Assembly (NCBI RefSeq): GCF_003688495.1
Contig: NZ_REFH01000008.1
Location: 186,001 to 250,000 of the forward strand
Direction of reading: 5' to 3'
DNA length: 64,000 bases
Source of the DNA: Flavobacterium weaverense
Lineage (GTDB): Bacteria > Bacteroidota > Bacteroidia > Flavobacteriales > Flavobacteriaceae
Position 1 is the first letter of the stretch. The number at the start of each line of letters is the position of its first letter. The notes beneath the pieces were generated by a model, which was not told where the DNA came from, made no database searches, and saw only the letters and a program-made list of their open reading frames with translations. Positions 34,785 to 49,200 of this stretch are shown here, piece after piece. A program made the position numbers and the translations under genes.

Positions 34785-35972
34785 TTAATCTAAAATAGCT
34801 GCAATTCCAGGAAGTACTTTTCCTTCTAGCATTTCTAACATTGCGCCACCACCTGTTGAAACATAGCTTACTTTATCTTCTAAACCAAACTGTTTTACTG
34901 CTGCCACAGAGTCACCACCACCCACAAGTGAGAAAGCGCCGTTAGCAGTTGAATCTGCTATAAAGTTTCCTAAAGTAATAGTTCCATTGGCAAAATTTTC
35001 CATTTCGAATACTCCCAAAGGACCGTTCCAAAGAATCGTTTTTGAATCCATTATCACTTTTTTAAAGTTCTCTAATGATTTTGGACCCGCATCTAAACCT
35101 TGCCATCCGTCAGGAATTTTATCTACAGCTACAATTTGAGTTTCTGCATCGTTAGAAAAAGCATTGGCTGCAACAACATCAACAGGAATATGAATTTCTA
35201 CTCCTTTTTCCTTGGCTAATCGCAAAATCTCTAGCGCTAATTCTTGTTTGTCATCTTCACAAATAGAATTACCAATTTTTCCTCCTAATGCTTTCACAAA
35301 CGTAAAAGTCATTCCACCACCTATTATCATGTGGTCCACTTTATCTAGAATATTTTCTATTACAGTAATTTTAGAAGAGACTTTTGATCCTCCTAGAACT
35401 GCTGTAACGGGTTTTTGACTGTTTTTTAAAACCTTATTTAAACTTTCAATTTCTTTTGACAATAACAATCCAAAACATTTTTCTTTTGAAAAAAATTGTG
35501 CAATAATAGTTGTTGAAGCATGTGCTCTGTGCGCAGTTCCAAAAGCGTCATTTACGTAAATATCACCTAGCGACGCTAACTCTTTAGCAAAAGCAACATC
35601 TCCAGCTTCTTCTTCGGCATGAAAGCGTAAGTTTTCTAACAATAAAACCTCTCCAGATTTTAAATTTGAAGCAGCACTTGAAGCTTCTTCACCAATACAA
35701 TTTGAAACAAACTGAACTGGTACTCCTAATATTTCTGAAGTTGTGGATAGAATATGTTTCAATGAATACTTTTCCTCTACTCCTTTTGGTCTGCCTAAAT
35801 GCGACATCAAAATTACACTTCCACCCTGCGCAAGAATTGCGTCGATGGTTGGTTTTGCTGCTTCAATTCGTGTTGTATCTGTTACTTTGAAGTTTTCATC
35901 CAAAGGAACATTGAAATCAACTCTTATTATAGCTTTTTTATTTTTGAAATCGAAATCACTTAAAGTTTTCAT
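34785..35972 (-). CDS. pgk: Phosphoglycerate kinase
   Basis: Glycolytic/gluconeogenic enzyme converting 1,3-bisphosphoglycerate and ADP to 3-phosphoglycerate and ATP. Full length at 395 residues. Substrate-binding [20 protein letters not shown] is at the N-terminus, then [11 protein letters not shown], and the nucleotide-binding [13 protein letters not shown] and [14 protein letters not shown] at the C-terminus. It is a single-gene unit with its own terminator. Confidence 0.98.
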   Translation of the reverse strand: MKTLSDFDFKNKKAIIRVDFNVPLDENFKVTDTTRIEAAKPTIDAILAQGGSVILMSHLGRPKGVEEKYSLKHILSTTSEILGVPVQFVSNCIGEEASSAASNLKSGEVLLLENLRFHAEEEAGDVAFAKELASLGDIYVNDAFGTAHRAHASTTIIAQFFSKEKCFGLLLSKEIESLNKVLKNSQKPVTAVLGGSKVSSKITVIENILDKVDHMIIGGGMTFTFVKALGGKIGNSICEDDKQELALEILRLAKEKGVEIHIPVDVVAANAFSNDAETQIVAVDKIPDGWQGLDAGPKSLENFKKVIMDSKTILWNGPLGVFEMENFANGTITLGNFIADSTANGAFSLVGGGDSVAAVKQFGLEDKVSYVSTGGGAMLEMLEGKVLPGIAAILD

Positions 35973-36009
35973 TGGTTTGTTTTTTAGTTTATTTTCTTAG
36001 AAAGAGCAA

Positions 36010-36017
36010 CAAATATA
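36010..36017 (-). promoter_or_regulatory. Candidate -7 box for pgk
   Basis: Minus-strand TATATTTG matches TAnnTTTG, 38 bp before the pgk start. No TTG in the expected window. Confidence 0.35.
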
Positions 36018-36232
36018 GAACTTTTAAGGACTCCCCATATTTGAAAAAATTAAATAAATGCATCACAAAGCAACGAAAACGTTGTAATACCGTTAGAATT
36101 TCGCTTTACTGCTCCTCTTTATACGACTTAGTTTAAGAATCTATTAGCTTGACAAACTAAATAGTAAAACTAATTGTGAAAAAATTGACACATGATTATA
36201 TTTAGTGTGTCATTCCAGAATTTAATACTAAC

Positions 36233-36273
36233 AAAACGTATTACTTAAAAATAATTATTAAGTAATACGTTTT
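36233..36273 (-). terminator. Terminator overlapping the sprF stop codon
   Basis: AAAACGTATTACTTA (36233-36247) and TAAGTAATACGTTTT (36259-36273) form a perfect 15-bp stem with an 11-base loop. The upper arm includes bases of the stop codon at 36272-36274. On the minus strand it ends the spr operon. Confidence 0.8.
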
Positions 36274-37261
36274 ATTCATGAACTGGACTTTGCGTGCAAG
36301 GGCAATTACTAATTCCTTGTAAAAAATCAAGTCCTATTGTAATCACATGAGTTCCTGAATTATAAGCAGCAATTTTATTTACAGTAACTTGATAGGAATA
36401 TCCAAAATAGAAACCAGACTTTTTGAATCCCGCCATCGGCCCTACATTTAATGGCTTTGCTACTTGATCATTTAGAAAACGATAGGATAACCCAGCCCAA
36501 TAATAATCATCATATCTGTTGAATTTACGATATTTAATATTTAAATCGGTGCTAGAACGTCCATCGCTTTCAAAATATTGGATGTAAGTAGATGGCTCTA
36601 ATTCCGCCCTACCATCACTAGGTAATTTCATCACATAGCCAGAATATAATTGGTAATTTCTAAGCAAATTTGGTTCCAAAACAGAAAAACGATTGGTTAA
36701 TTTATTTAAAATATTGTTAGCGTTTACGCTTACATAATAATTTTTGTTTCTGTATAAAAAACCAACATCAAAATTATGATTTGAAATAGAACGATTGTCA
36801 GTAATGTAAGGGTCAGGAAATGGTCGGTCATAAGTATTAGTGAACTGATCAATATCTATTTTAAAATTATTGAGGTTATAAGAAATACCAAAAGACAAAT
36901 ATTGTTTTGAATAATAATCTAAAATTAAGTGGTGTGCAAAAGACACTTTTGCTCCCGTTTGCTTTGTATATCCGTTGCTATCATTATATAGCGAAATACC
37001 TATACCGGATTGGTCTGCAATTCTAAAATCTGCATAGATGGATTGATTATCTGGTGCATCTTTTATACCCACCCATTGCGTCAGTCCATTAGCTCTAATT
37101 CTTAAGTTGTCACCAATTCCTGCAAATGTAGGAGAAACTACAAAATTATTATCGGCTAGATATTGGGTGAAAACCGGTAAATTTAACTCTTGACTGTAAA
37201 CCGTTGTTACAGCCAAAAGCAATAATGATACTATTATTTTTTTCATTTGACTACTTATCAT
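36272..37261 (-). CDS. sprF: PorP/SprF-family outer-membrane protein (SprF-like)
   Basis: Predicted outer-membrane beta-barrel of 329 residues, PorP/SprF family, associated with the type IX secretion system. The signal peptide ends near TVYSQELNLPVFTQYLADNN, and the mature N-terminus has the family pattern (LPVFTQYLADNNFVVSPTFA, then LRIRANGLTQWVGIKDAP). The C-terminus is a barrel strand pattern followed by the odd tail NCPCTQSPVHE. It lies 31 bp downstream of the giant adhesin gene; in Flavobacterium johnsoniae SprF is required to get SprB to the cell surface, and the same role is likely here. Alternative start at the internal ATG five codons on. Confidence 0.88.
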   Translation of the reverse strand: MISSQMKKIIVSLLLLAVTTVYSQELNLPVFTQYLADNNFVVSPTFAGIGDNLRIRANGLTQWVGIKDAPDNQSIYADFRIADQSGIGISLYNDSNGYTKQTGAKVSFAHHLILDYYSKQYLSFGISYNLNNFKIDIDQFTNTYDRPFPDPYITDNRSISNHNFDVGFLYRNKNYYVSVNANNILNKLTNRFSVLEPNLLRNYQLYSGYVMKLPSDGRAELEPSTYIQYFESDGRSSTDLNIKYRKFNRYDDYYWAGLSYRFLNDQVAKPLNVGPMAGFKKSGFYFGYSYQVTVNKIAAYNSGTHVITIGLDFLQGISNCPCTQSPVHE

Positions 37262-37292
37262 TTACGAGGATTACCTCATCAATTTAATACTT

Positions 37293-40200
37293 TTACCTGT
37301 ACAGCGTAAAGTGTCCAACAAATTCTCGGGCATCTTTTGCATCATTTAATTTTAACACATACCAGTAATCTCCTGAAGGAAGTTCTGTTCCTTTGTATCT
37401 ACCATCCCAGTATTGTCCTACGCGATATGTTCCTACAATGCGACCGTATCTATCAAAAACAGAATACACTAAGTCTTTGTAGTTTTCTGTACATCCTGGT
37501 TCCCAAGTGTCGTTTATGCCATCACCGTTTGGTGTAAAATTATTTGGAATACATACATCAATGTAGGTAAAGAATTGTGTAAAGGACACCGTACAACCAT
37601 AAGAATCAGTTACTGAAATGGTATAATCGCCCGATTTATAAATTATAAAATTAGAGCTGTTACCATAATTTTCTCCATTTAGCATATAGGTGTAAATACC
37701 ACTTCCGCCTGTAGTTGTAGCAACTATCTCATTCAATCCACCATCGCTTAAAGCTAATATCAAAGGATCAACTTGTTTCACTTCAAAACTAGTAGTCTGC
37801 TGTTCGCAACCATTAGTATGTCTTGATGTAACTATGTGGAAACCTGGCGTTACATTAGTAAACATGTTAGAAGCTTGAAAAACTATGCTTCCATCTAAAG
37901 CGTAATCTAAATCAGCAGGCAAAACACCACGATCAACAGTAACAGTTATTGTATTTCCGGCGAAATTTCCTGAACAAATGTAATTAACTACTACTTTAGG
38001 ATTAATATTTACTGACGGTTCCAGTGAAGCTTTAACATCAGTCGTGCAGCCATTTGCATCTTTGATATAAACGTAGTGGTCTCCTCCAGTTAATCCTGTA
38101 AAATCAAAAGTAGTCTTTCCAATCGATCCAGTACTATAAGTTCCATTTATATCATCTAAACTCACACTGTAAGGTCCTGTACCACCAAAAATATCAATCA
38201 TAAAGGCACCGTCATTATCTCCTGCACAAATTTCTTCAATTATAGATCCAGCACTAACTGTACTGGTTAAGGCAGAAGGTTGGGCTATTGTAAAATCATA
38301 AATTTCATAACAACCATTTGCATCCTGAATTAAAGCTTGATAAGTTCCAGAAACAAGATTTTCGAAAACACCAGTATTAAAGAATTGATCTAAACGTGGA
38401 GAAATTGAATATTTAATAACTCCCGTTCCGCCTGTTGCCTTAAGATCTAATTTACCATTTTTCTCACCATAGCACGTTATATCAGTTACAACCGAAACAT
38501 AGGTCAATGGTGCATTTGGTTCTGTAACTTCAACGATGCGAGTAGCTGTGTTACAATCTCCACTAATTACCTTAACCTGATAAAAACCAGCAGTTAATCC
38601 TACGAAACGACCCGGAGCTGTTTGGAAGGGAGCTGGCGTAATAGCGTTATTAGCTCCATCGAACAACGTATAAACATAACTTCCTAAGCCACCTGTTGCT
38701 ATAGCCAAAATAACTCCTGTTGCGTCTCCTTTACAGTTAACATTTGGATTATCTAAGCCTAGCTGAATAGATAAAGGTTCTAAAGGGTTAATTTTTATAC
38801 TGTTTGAAATTATACTTACACAGTTTTTAACATCTCTTACATAAAATTTGAAAATTCCTACAGTTCCTTTTGGAAAAGCAATATCTGTAGATGGATCGAA
38901 TGAAGATGCTGTATAATTAATTCCGTCAGCGCTATATTGATATGGACCAGTCCCTCCAGAAGCCGTCAGCTTCAAGATAAAACCTGTTTCGCAGGTTTGC
39001 GTCGTTTTTACAACCAAAGTTGCGGTTACTTTTGAAGGCTGAGTAATTGAAATAGGAGTAGCAGAAACGGTTGAACAATTCCAAGTATCAGAAACTTTGA
39101 CTTCGTAAGTTGCTGCACCTAAATTTGTGAAGCTATTGGCCAATTGAGGCCCATTACTAATTATCGTTCCATCAGCGAAAGTATTAATTAACGTATACAA
39201 ATACGTTCCTGATCCACCCGTCGGTGTAGCTATTGTAATGGTTGCGCTAGTGTCTCCGAAACAACTCAATGTTGGTTTATCTACTGTAGCTAGAAAATTA
39301 ATAGGTGTTGGATTTGATAATACAACCAATTTTGTATCTACGCAGCCTTTGCTGTCTTTTACGTTAATGGTATAATTTCCTGCAATTAAGTTTGAAAATA
39401 TATTTTGCGAACCATATGATACACTTATCTCGGGGGTTGGCCCAACCAATTCAAATTCATAATCACCTGGCCATCCACCACTTGCCGTTACAGCAATTGA
39501 ACCATTATCATTTCCAGAGATGCATGTGATTTCAGTATGCGATTCAGCTATGGTTAATTTTGCATTAGCTTTATTTATTGTAAAGTTCTTTGTAGTAGTA
39601 CAAAATGGGCTACTCACTAAAGTAGCATCAATAGTATAAATACCTGCCGCTAGAGCATTAAGGTTAACACTTACTCCTGTAGATCTTGTTATAGGAACAA
39701 TTACTGTTCCTGTTTGATCTTTAACGGTATAATCAAATATACCTGCATGATCTGGATTAGTAGCAGTAATTACTCTATCTACGAACGTAACTTTAGCACT
39801 TCCGTCAGAATATTCGAAACAAGTTGTATTTACAGTAGAATCAATCGTGAGATCGAACGTATTTGGATCACTGACATAATGCGTAGTTTGAATAGTACAT
39901 CCTGTAACTAAATTTTTGACCGTGATTAAATAATTTCCAATTGGCAATGCGTTAACTCCATCAAAAATCCCATTACTGTTAGTTTGGCTGTACATATAGC
40001 CTGCTGTACCTCCACTTAAATACTTCACTTCATATAATAAAGTCGCGGGTGAGTTTATACGGACATTAACTCGAATTTCCTCGTCAGTATTACAAGTAAT
40101 CTGTTTAGTCACAACAATCTCTTCTACTGCATCAAAATCAATCTTAGAAAAGGGATCAATTGTAGCGTTAGCCGTTCCCATGCAACCTTTGTTGTCGTAA

Positions 40201-43200
40201 ACGTTTACAGTGTAAGTTCCTCCTGTTAAATTAGCTTCGGTATAAGCATTATTAGTACCAAACTGAACAAGAACACCATTGTTGAGGAATTCATAGTTTA
40301 GATATGTACTAGAACCACCTGTTACCGTAGCTGGATCAATTGTAATGGTTGCGAAACTATTAGCGTTTGAGCCAGCCGCACAAGCAAATTGAACAACCGT
40401 GGGAGTCGGAACAATAATAGGATCTGGTTCTTCTACCTTTACAGTTTTACTATCTGGACATCCTCTTCCTGAAACTACATCAACAGTATAATTACCAGCC
40501 GATAATCCAGTAAATACTTTAGAAGTTTGAGGCCCAACAGATACAGGAGTACCACCTATAGTTGTTCCTGTCAAAGTATACATGTAAACTGGATTATCAT
40601 TTACTCCAACTGCAGGAGTATCCATCGTAACAGTAATTGTTCCATCAGTACCTCCATTACAAGTAACCGGAGTTGAGGAAGCATCAAATCCAGTAAGTGG
40701 TGTAGCAGCAGCTAACCTAACTTTAACTGAAGTTTCGCAACCCGTATTAATATCTCTAGCATAGAAAGTATAATCTCCAGGTGCTAAATTTGGAAAAGTA
40801 TTTACTGAATGATAAATCTCACCTGCAACATCTTTTTTGTACTCATAAACAGGTGTAGGATTCGTTCCTCCAGATGCAGTTAATGTAACAACACCATTAT
40901 TGGCAGTACCACAAGCTGGTAAAGCATCTACTACATAATCCAATTGTATTGGTTCGTAAATAATTACTGAGAAAGCTGTAGTGCTCACACAACCGTTAGC
41001 ATCTTTAACAAATACATTATAAGTACCAGGATTGTTAACTACAAAAGTAGGCGAAGGCTGATATCCTGCACCAATACTGTATTGGAAACCTCCAACACCA
41101 GATACACTTACCGTAAATGTATATTCACCATTTACATCTGCACAATGACTATAAGGAGCCACAACAGTAATTTCTGGTAATGGATCTAAAATGACAGTTA
41201 TTGTTTTCATTAACAAACATCCTTTTGCATCTTTCACATAAACATCCCAAGCTAAATCCGTTAAGTTCGTATCAATTAAAAGTACGTTACTAGAACTATA
41301 GCTTCCTGAGGCTGGAGCAGAAGGAATTGCTGTATGAACGACAGCTGCATAGCTATAAGCTCCTGTACCTCCAGTTACACCTGTTACGGTGATTTGTGAT
41401 TTGTCTTGAATACAATATACGTTTGTTGCAGTTGCAGTAAAATCAATTGCAATTGGTTCTACTAATGTTACTGAATCAAACTGCTCACAACCGGTTGTTA
41501 GATCTTTAACCGTTACTGTATAAATTCCTGCTGAAAGATCAGATAAAGTAATAACATCATTCACTGGAGCTGATTGAGTATAAGTCAAGGCTGGTGGCAA
41601 AGTCGTTACAGTAATATCGTAATTTCCCGTTGTGCTAAATCCTGTAACCGTAAATGTTGCTGAACCATTAGTATTTATACCATTAGCACTATTGCAAGAA
41701 ATTTCATTTTGTTTAGCTCCAGTGATTTGGATTTTCTCGACATCCACTATTGGAATGGATTTTCGATCTTTACAACCATTCTCATCTGTTACTTCGAATG
41801 TATAATATCCAGCCACTAAACCAGAAAACTGGTTTCCAGCCTGAGTTACTCCAGCAGGTCTAGTTGGTAGCATCGTATAAGTTAAAGTACCAAAACCTGT
41901 TAAAGCTGTTGTAGTTAATGTTACCGTACTAGTTGTATCACTTAAACCAACTTGTTCACAATAAATAGGAGTTGCAACTGCACTGGCAATAACTGGAGGA
42001 TTAATATCATCTATCTGAACTGCACTACTACTTATACATCCATTGGCATCTTTTACATACAATGTAAATGTTCCAACTGTCGCAGTCTCATATTCAAATT
42101 GGCTAGAAAAATCGGTTCCATTAGTTCCGTACTCATACGGACCAGCGCCTCCAGAACCAGCGATACTAATTTTTGCTTTGACAGCCGCATTATCAGTTCC
42201 ACAAGTTAACCTTTTATCTAAGGTTAAGTTAGCCACTAACGGTGTTGCATCATCTACAAACACATTGACGCGTGTAAGCTCACAACCTCTTCCAGATTTT
42301 ACTTTAACCGAATAAAAACCTGTTAACAAGCCTGTAAAAACATTTGAAGGCTGAGAAGCTGCCAATTGTGGACCTGCCGTAATTTCATAAGTATAATTTG
42401 GATTATCATTACTCGCTCCCAAAATTACAGTAATAGTTCCGCTCGCTTCACCCACACATAATGCAGGTGTTGTATCGGTAGTAAAACTTACAGCCGTAGG
42501 TGCGCCTAAAGTAACATCTGCGGTTGCGGTACAATTAGTTGGTGTAGCCGTATCTATCATTGTAACAGTATAAGTAACTGCAGCAGCTAATCCAGATATA
42601 ACACCTGTAGTATTCTCAATAGAAATTCCAGCAGAAGGGCTAATAGTATAGGTATATGTTCCTGTACCACCAGTCCCTGACATAGTAATTACACCATCAT
42701 TATTAGCACAAGTTGGTAAAGTTGTGATGGCTGGCGTTGCTACTAAAGGTATATCTATAGTAATATCTTTTGAGTCAATACAACCATTGACATCTTTAAT
42801 TTTAATAGTATGAAGTCCAGAATTTAGTGCCGTTACTGTATACGGTAATCCAGTAATATTTGTAAAAGTACTATTATCAACACTAATAGAATAAGCTCCA
42901 ATTCCAGCTGTAGTTTCATCTACTACAACTTTAAAAGTACCTTCAGCGACACATTTATTAAATACAGATAAAGCGATTTCTGGTGTTGGATCTTTTGTAA
43001 TTGTATGAGTTAAATCAACAGTACATCCATTACTATCTTTTACAGTAATATTCCATATTTCTCCAGTGGTAGAACCTAATTTTAGAACATTGCTAGAAGC
43101 AAAACTACTTGGTCTTGCTGGAGCAAGAGCTGAAGCATAAGTGTATGGCCCAGTTCCTCCAGTTGTTGTTAAAGTTACCTGTTCTGGATTATTACAATTA

Positions 43201-46200
43201 GCATTAACAGAAGCGGTAATCGCTGAAGTAAGTGCTTGAGCTGGTTGAGTAATAGTAAAAGTAAAAGTTGTAGAACACAAGGTTCCGGTATCCTCAGTAA
43301 CCCTTAAAACATAATTCCCAGCTTTTAGGGTAGTAATTGTCTCTGATACCGGACCTCCAGCTGGGCCAGTTAATGAACCATTAATAGCTGTTGGAAGCGG
43401 TAAAAGTGTAAGTGCATTTAAAACTTCATAATTTATCTGAGTTACAGATGCATCATAATCTTGAACTGTAAATGCTAATATCCCACTAGCACTAGCATTA
43501 CAAGTAGCATCTGTACTTGAAGTCGCTGTAATTTTAATATTTGAAGGTGCTAACGGTGTTTTTTCCTCTTTAATTGAAATACAACCGAAAGCATCTTTAA
43601 CTTGCAAAAAGTAAGTAGTATTATGAAATAAGCCTACAAACTGATAACTGTTACTCGCCAATGGTGCAGTTTCTGTAGGTTGACCAAAAATAGAGTATCT
43701 AAAAGGACCCGTTCCTCCAGTTGTTGTAACAGTTATATCGACCCCTGTTGCGCAATTGTTAGAATCTACAACAGTTGTAATTCCTAAATAAGGAGGTGTT
43801 TCAATTCTAAGTTTAGCACTTTTATATTCACATCCTTTAGCATCAACAATGGTAATATAATAATCACCAAAATTAAGACCTGTAAAACTATAAACAGGAG
43901 TAGGAGTTGGAATCGCATTATTGGTATTAGTAGAATTTTCAGTATAAGTATCAATTTGAGTAAAAGCATTATCATATAATCTATATACAAAAGGTGCGAC
44001 ACCTCCTGAAACAACGTTTACATCAAAACTTCCAGGAGTATTAGTATTACATTGTATCGCATTTCTTACAATATTTGGAACTATTGGTGCTGGATCTAAC
44101 AAAATAATTGTCGCAGGAACAGTTTGACATCCTTTAAAATCTTTAACAATATAATCATAACTTCCAGCTGCTAAACCTCCAAATACATTTGAAGTAACAA
44201 AATTAGCCCCATTATCAATACTATACGTAAATGGCGCTTCGCCTGCTAAAGCAGTAAGCGTAATAGAACCATCTGTAAAACCATTACAAGTTGGGGCTAT
44301 GTGAGTTTCTGATGCAGTAACAGTAATTGGATCAGATACAGGAATAACTTCTGTTAATTTAGTACAACCATTACCATCTGTAATTGTAAATTGATAATTG
44401 CCTTTAGTAGTTGGATAATAAGAGAATGTATTTCCAGTAACTGTTTCTGTGCTTCCAATAACCCCTCCATCTTTAGTTACCGTGTAAGTAAAATCAGCCA
44501 AGCCTCCATTAATTTTAACATCAATTCGAGCCTTTTCATTGCCTGATTCACAAGTAAGATCCTTAATTAAAGTAGCTTTTGGATTTAAAACTTTACTCAC
44601 AATAATATCTTCTGTATCAGTACATCCATTGGCATCTGTAACTGTAACTGTATAAGAACCATCAGGTACGTTAAAAACATTACTTAAAGCACCTGTTGGC
44701 GCTTGTCCTGTATTAATAGTATAGGTATAGGGAGCAACACCTAAATCTGTAGTAGGCGTAGCAGTAATTTGGAAGGTTCCGCCTAAAGCCACCGTACATT
44801 GATCCACAGCAAGATTTACTTCTGGAAGTGCATCTAAATCAATTGTTACATCTAATTTAGACGGATTACAACCATTTTTATCTATAACATAAACATCCCA
44901 TAATTTTGAATCTAATGGATCTAAATTTTTAGACTTTAAATCATCATAATCTGTATCTAAAGGTGTTGCACCATCATGTACAAATGCGTATTTGTAATTT
45001 GGTGTACCTCCTGTTGCAGTAATAGTTACTGCAACATAAGGCCTTTTACAATTTGCATTAACAAAAGGTTCAACAATTGCTGTAACTGATGTTGTAGGTT
45101 CTATTATTTCCAAAATAGATTCTGCTGGACATCCAGTTAAATTATCGGTAACAATATATTTATAAATTCCTTTTGCTAAATCGGCATAAGTGATTGTTTT
45201 CCCGCCGTTTGAAGAAGTTTCAGTAGGAGTTACAACCGTACCATTTAGTTGAATTTCATGGCTATATGTACCTGCATATTTATCAGCAGTAAATTCTAAA
45301 GAACCACTATTAACTCCTAAGCATTTATTATCTCTTATTTTATTACCTATCACTGTAATGTTAGTAACGGCATCAATTTTATAAGTATCTGTGAAATAAC
45401 AACCATTAGCATCGGTAACTCTAAATGTATAAGTACCTGCAGTAAGATTACTAAATGTATCCGAAGGTTGTTTTGCAACTATAATTTCAGAAGGAGCAAT
45501 AGTTTCATATTGCAATGTCCCTACTCCGTTGGCGGCAGTTACAATAATATTAACTGCAGTTGTATTACAAGATATAACTCCTGACGGACTGAATGCTAAA
45601 GCTGTTGGAGGATTTAATCTCAATAAAGTTCCATTACCATTTACCTCACAACCATTTTTATCTTTGACACTCCAAGAATATGGAACATCTGCTGTTGTAT
45701 CAGTAATAGTTAACGTATTGCCAGTAGTTGTAGTTGTTCCAACTGTAAAAGTATACGTGTAAGGTGCTGTTCCTCCAGTTGGAGTATTCATAACTACAGA
45801 TCCACCTACTTTTCCGTTGGCTGCATTACATTTAAAAGTAGTTTCAGTAACTGTTGCACCTAATTCTTCTGCTGGTTCTGTAATAAATACAGTAGTCGAG
45901 CCTACACATCCTTTGCTATCTTTCACATAAAATGTATAAGCAGTTGCAGATGCAGCTAAATTTGGGAACAATGAAACTGCTCCATAAGTACTATTACCGT
46001 CACTATACGTATATCCACCCGAACCTCCAGATCCTAACAATTGTACTTGACCGTTATCAGCACCTTTACAAGTAACTTGTGTTGGTGTAGCACTTAAACT
46101 AGGATCAGTGATTGGCTTAACATTAGCTTTTACTGTTGTTGAACAATTTAAAGCATCAGTAATTATAAATTCATAATCACCAGAAGTTGTAGCATCGTAA

Positions 46201-49200
46201 CTAAAATTTCCTGCCGTAGTTAAATCAAAAGCTGCACCACCATTTACGGTATATTTATATGGAGTTGTCCCTCCAATAACGGAAAGCACTATATCAGCAG
46301 TATTTACTGGATCACATTGTAATTCACCAACACTTTCAACTTTTGCTTTTAAGGCAGGTGCAACGATAATATTATCTATTTCGTCGGTACAGCCATTGGC
46401 ATCAGTTACCGTTATAGTGTATGTACCCGGTAATACTTCAAAAGTATTATCAATTGGAGTTTGTCCAGTATTTATACTATAGCTAAAAGGTAATATACCT
46501 GTTGATTCTGCAATATTTACAGTAAGTTTTACTTTGTTAGTACCATCATAACATAATGATGTTGTCTCTAAAGTTGCGTCTGGAGGTGTAGGAGCATCTA
46601 CATTAACATCAACACCAGTCGCTGATGCAATACATAAATTAGCATCACGAACAAAAACAGTGTAGTTGCCTGAAGGAACATCGTAAAATAGACTACTTTT
46701 TTGAAATGGTCTGTTTTTCGTACTGTCATTTTTATCTACTAATTGATATTCATAAGAAGGAGTTCCACCATCACCAATTGCTTCAATAGTTGCACCAGTT
46801 GTACAAGTTACAAAAGTTTTTATCCTAGCTAATAAAGTTACTGGAGTTGGCTCCTCAATAGTAACATCAAAAGTTTTTACACAGCCACCTGTTGGTTCAT
46901 TGGAAACTTGAACTTTAAAAACTCCTACTGATAAATTAACAATTACTGGAGAAGTCATTGCGTTTGTAAAACTGGCTCCATCATCCGTAGAGTAATAGAA
47001 CCCTTTAGCTGGATCAAAATTTTGAGCAGCAATAGTTACTGTCCCATCATCTTTTCCAGCACAAGTTACATCGGTCGAGCCTTCAACCGATGCTTTGAAT
47101 TCTTTATCTAAAGGAATAATAACTTCGTAATCTGTTTTTTCGATACATGATACAGGAAATTGATAGACTTTAATGTCATCGATTCCAACATCATTTCCGT
47201 CATATAAAACACTATTTGACCTTATAACAAAAGACAATGTTGTATACGAGCCTGGATTCAATGTGACTTTATAAGGGAGCCATTTTTCTTCTTTAGGCAC
47301 ATCAAAAGAATCTGGATAGGAATTAGGAACAATAAATTGTGAAGGTTTCCCTAAATCATACACCAATTCGATTTTTAAATTCGGATCTGCTTTCCCGGAA
47401 AACTCCGCTTTATATAAATTAATTGCATAAAAATCAACTAAAATATCCTTGTTAGGGATAATATCTTTTATGGTTTTACTGTACAAAATTCCTCCAGTAC
47501 CTGCTGCACTACCAATATCGATAGCCAAAAATCTTCCTGCTGGATCTTTTAAAGGATCAGTATGCTCTTTGATATCTTGAACCCAACCACTCCAAGGAAT
47601 TTCAATTTTATTGGTAACGCTATATTCATTATTAACTAAATCTCTACCTCCATTACAACTACCATTCGGTAATTGTTGATTTTCAAAACAATAGGCTGCA
47701 TTAATCCCCGGAGTGGTGGTTGGCGCACCAGAACCAAAATCCTCATTCAATAAATCACTATAAGTAGGAGCGCTTTGCAATTCATATTTCACAGTAATAA
47801 TATGAGGAACATTCAACTCTGTTGGTAAAACATTTACAAAAACATTTGCCGGTATATTAGTATTAACAATTCCGTTTAAAAGATACTGATACGCATAGTC
47901 ATCTCCACCATTGTTAGTTAATGTAACAGTAGTAGTTGATGTCCCGTCACAATTAAAAGATGAATTTACTTTGCTAATAGTAGGCTTTTCTGGTATTTCA
48001 GCAATAGTTACATCCATAGGATATATACATTCGTTGAAATCCTTAATGTAAATAGTATAAGAACCAACTGCCAAATACATCTCTTTTTGTGTTATCCATG
48101 TATTTTGTGCGTCAAAACTGTAAGTATACGGTTCAATTCCTCCTTGCGGATTAGTAATTCTTACTTTTCCTTCTCCATTTGGTCCGCATCCAGCCAATTC
48201 TGAAACTCCCGCCGATGCAGTTAAAGCTGTAGTAGGACTTGTGATCGTGATCGTTTCACCAATATCAAAACAATCAGCAACAGTACCATCGTTTGCCTGT
48301 AAACTATATTTTACTACAGGAGTATAACTTCCCACCTCAAGATTTGAAAAAGTACTGTTGTTATAATAAGAATCTCCATTATCAATACTATATTCTAATG
48401 TGTAGCCATTATCTTTTATTACATTAAATAGTATGCCTCCTTTTCCTCCGTAACATGCTATATTTGTCGGATTTACGGTATATTCTGGTTTAGGAATAGC
48501 GGTAATAGTTATCGGTTCTACTATAAATTCACAATTGTTAAAATCAACAACTTTAATCTCGTACGTTCCTGCCGTTGAGATATCAATTAATGGAGAACCT
48601 TGAAACTCCGTAGTACTATTTACAAAAAACGTAAATGGTCCTGTACCACCACTTGTAGTTACTGTTATTTCGCCATTTTCGCAAGTTAAAGATTTACTTA
48701 CTACAGCAGTAACAGTTAATTCACCAGGCTCAATCAAAGTAACTGTATCTGTAAAACTACAACCGTCTTCGGTCACTACGTTCACAGTATAAGTCCCTGG
48801 ATTTAGATCCTCAAATGTATAATCGTTAAGCAATTTTGGACCTTCAATTTGCCCTTCATTAGCATCATTTAAAATACTGAAAGTATACTGGCCACGAACA
48901 TCGTTCGCAGCTAATTTAATCGATCCTTTTTCACCATTACAAAGCGGATTACTAATAGTAGTTGTAACAGTAAAATCTCTTTTTCTTATCTGAATCCCAG
49001 GTACTGTGTAAACACAGGTATTAGGAATGTACGGAGTTGACCTTATATAAACAGTGTAAATATCTGGGTTTTTTATTGTTAAAATATTACTAGATTGATA
49101 GGTGTTTCCATCTAAACTATATTCATAAGGGCTCCCTGCCTGCGGATTTTCTACAATTATTTCTCCATCGGTATTACAAATTATATCTCTAAATGTAACT

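Noticed and set aside
36205..36225. Stray left arm of the tandem-array palindrome near pgk (TGTCATTCC)
   Set aside because: Only nine bases match and there is no partner arm, so chance similarity is more likely.
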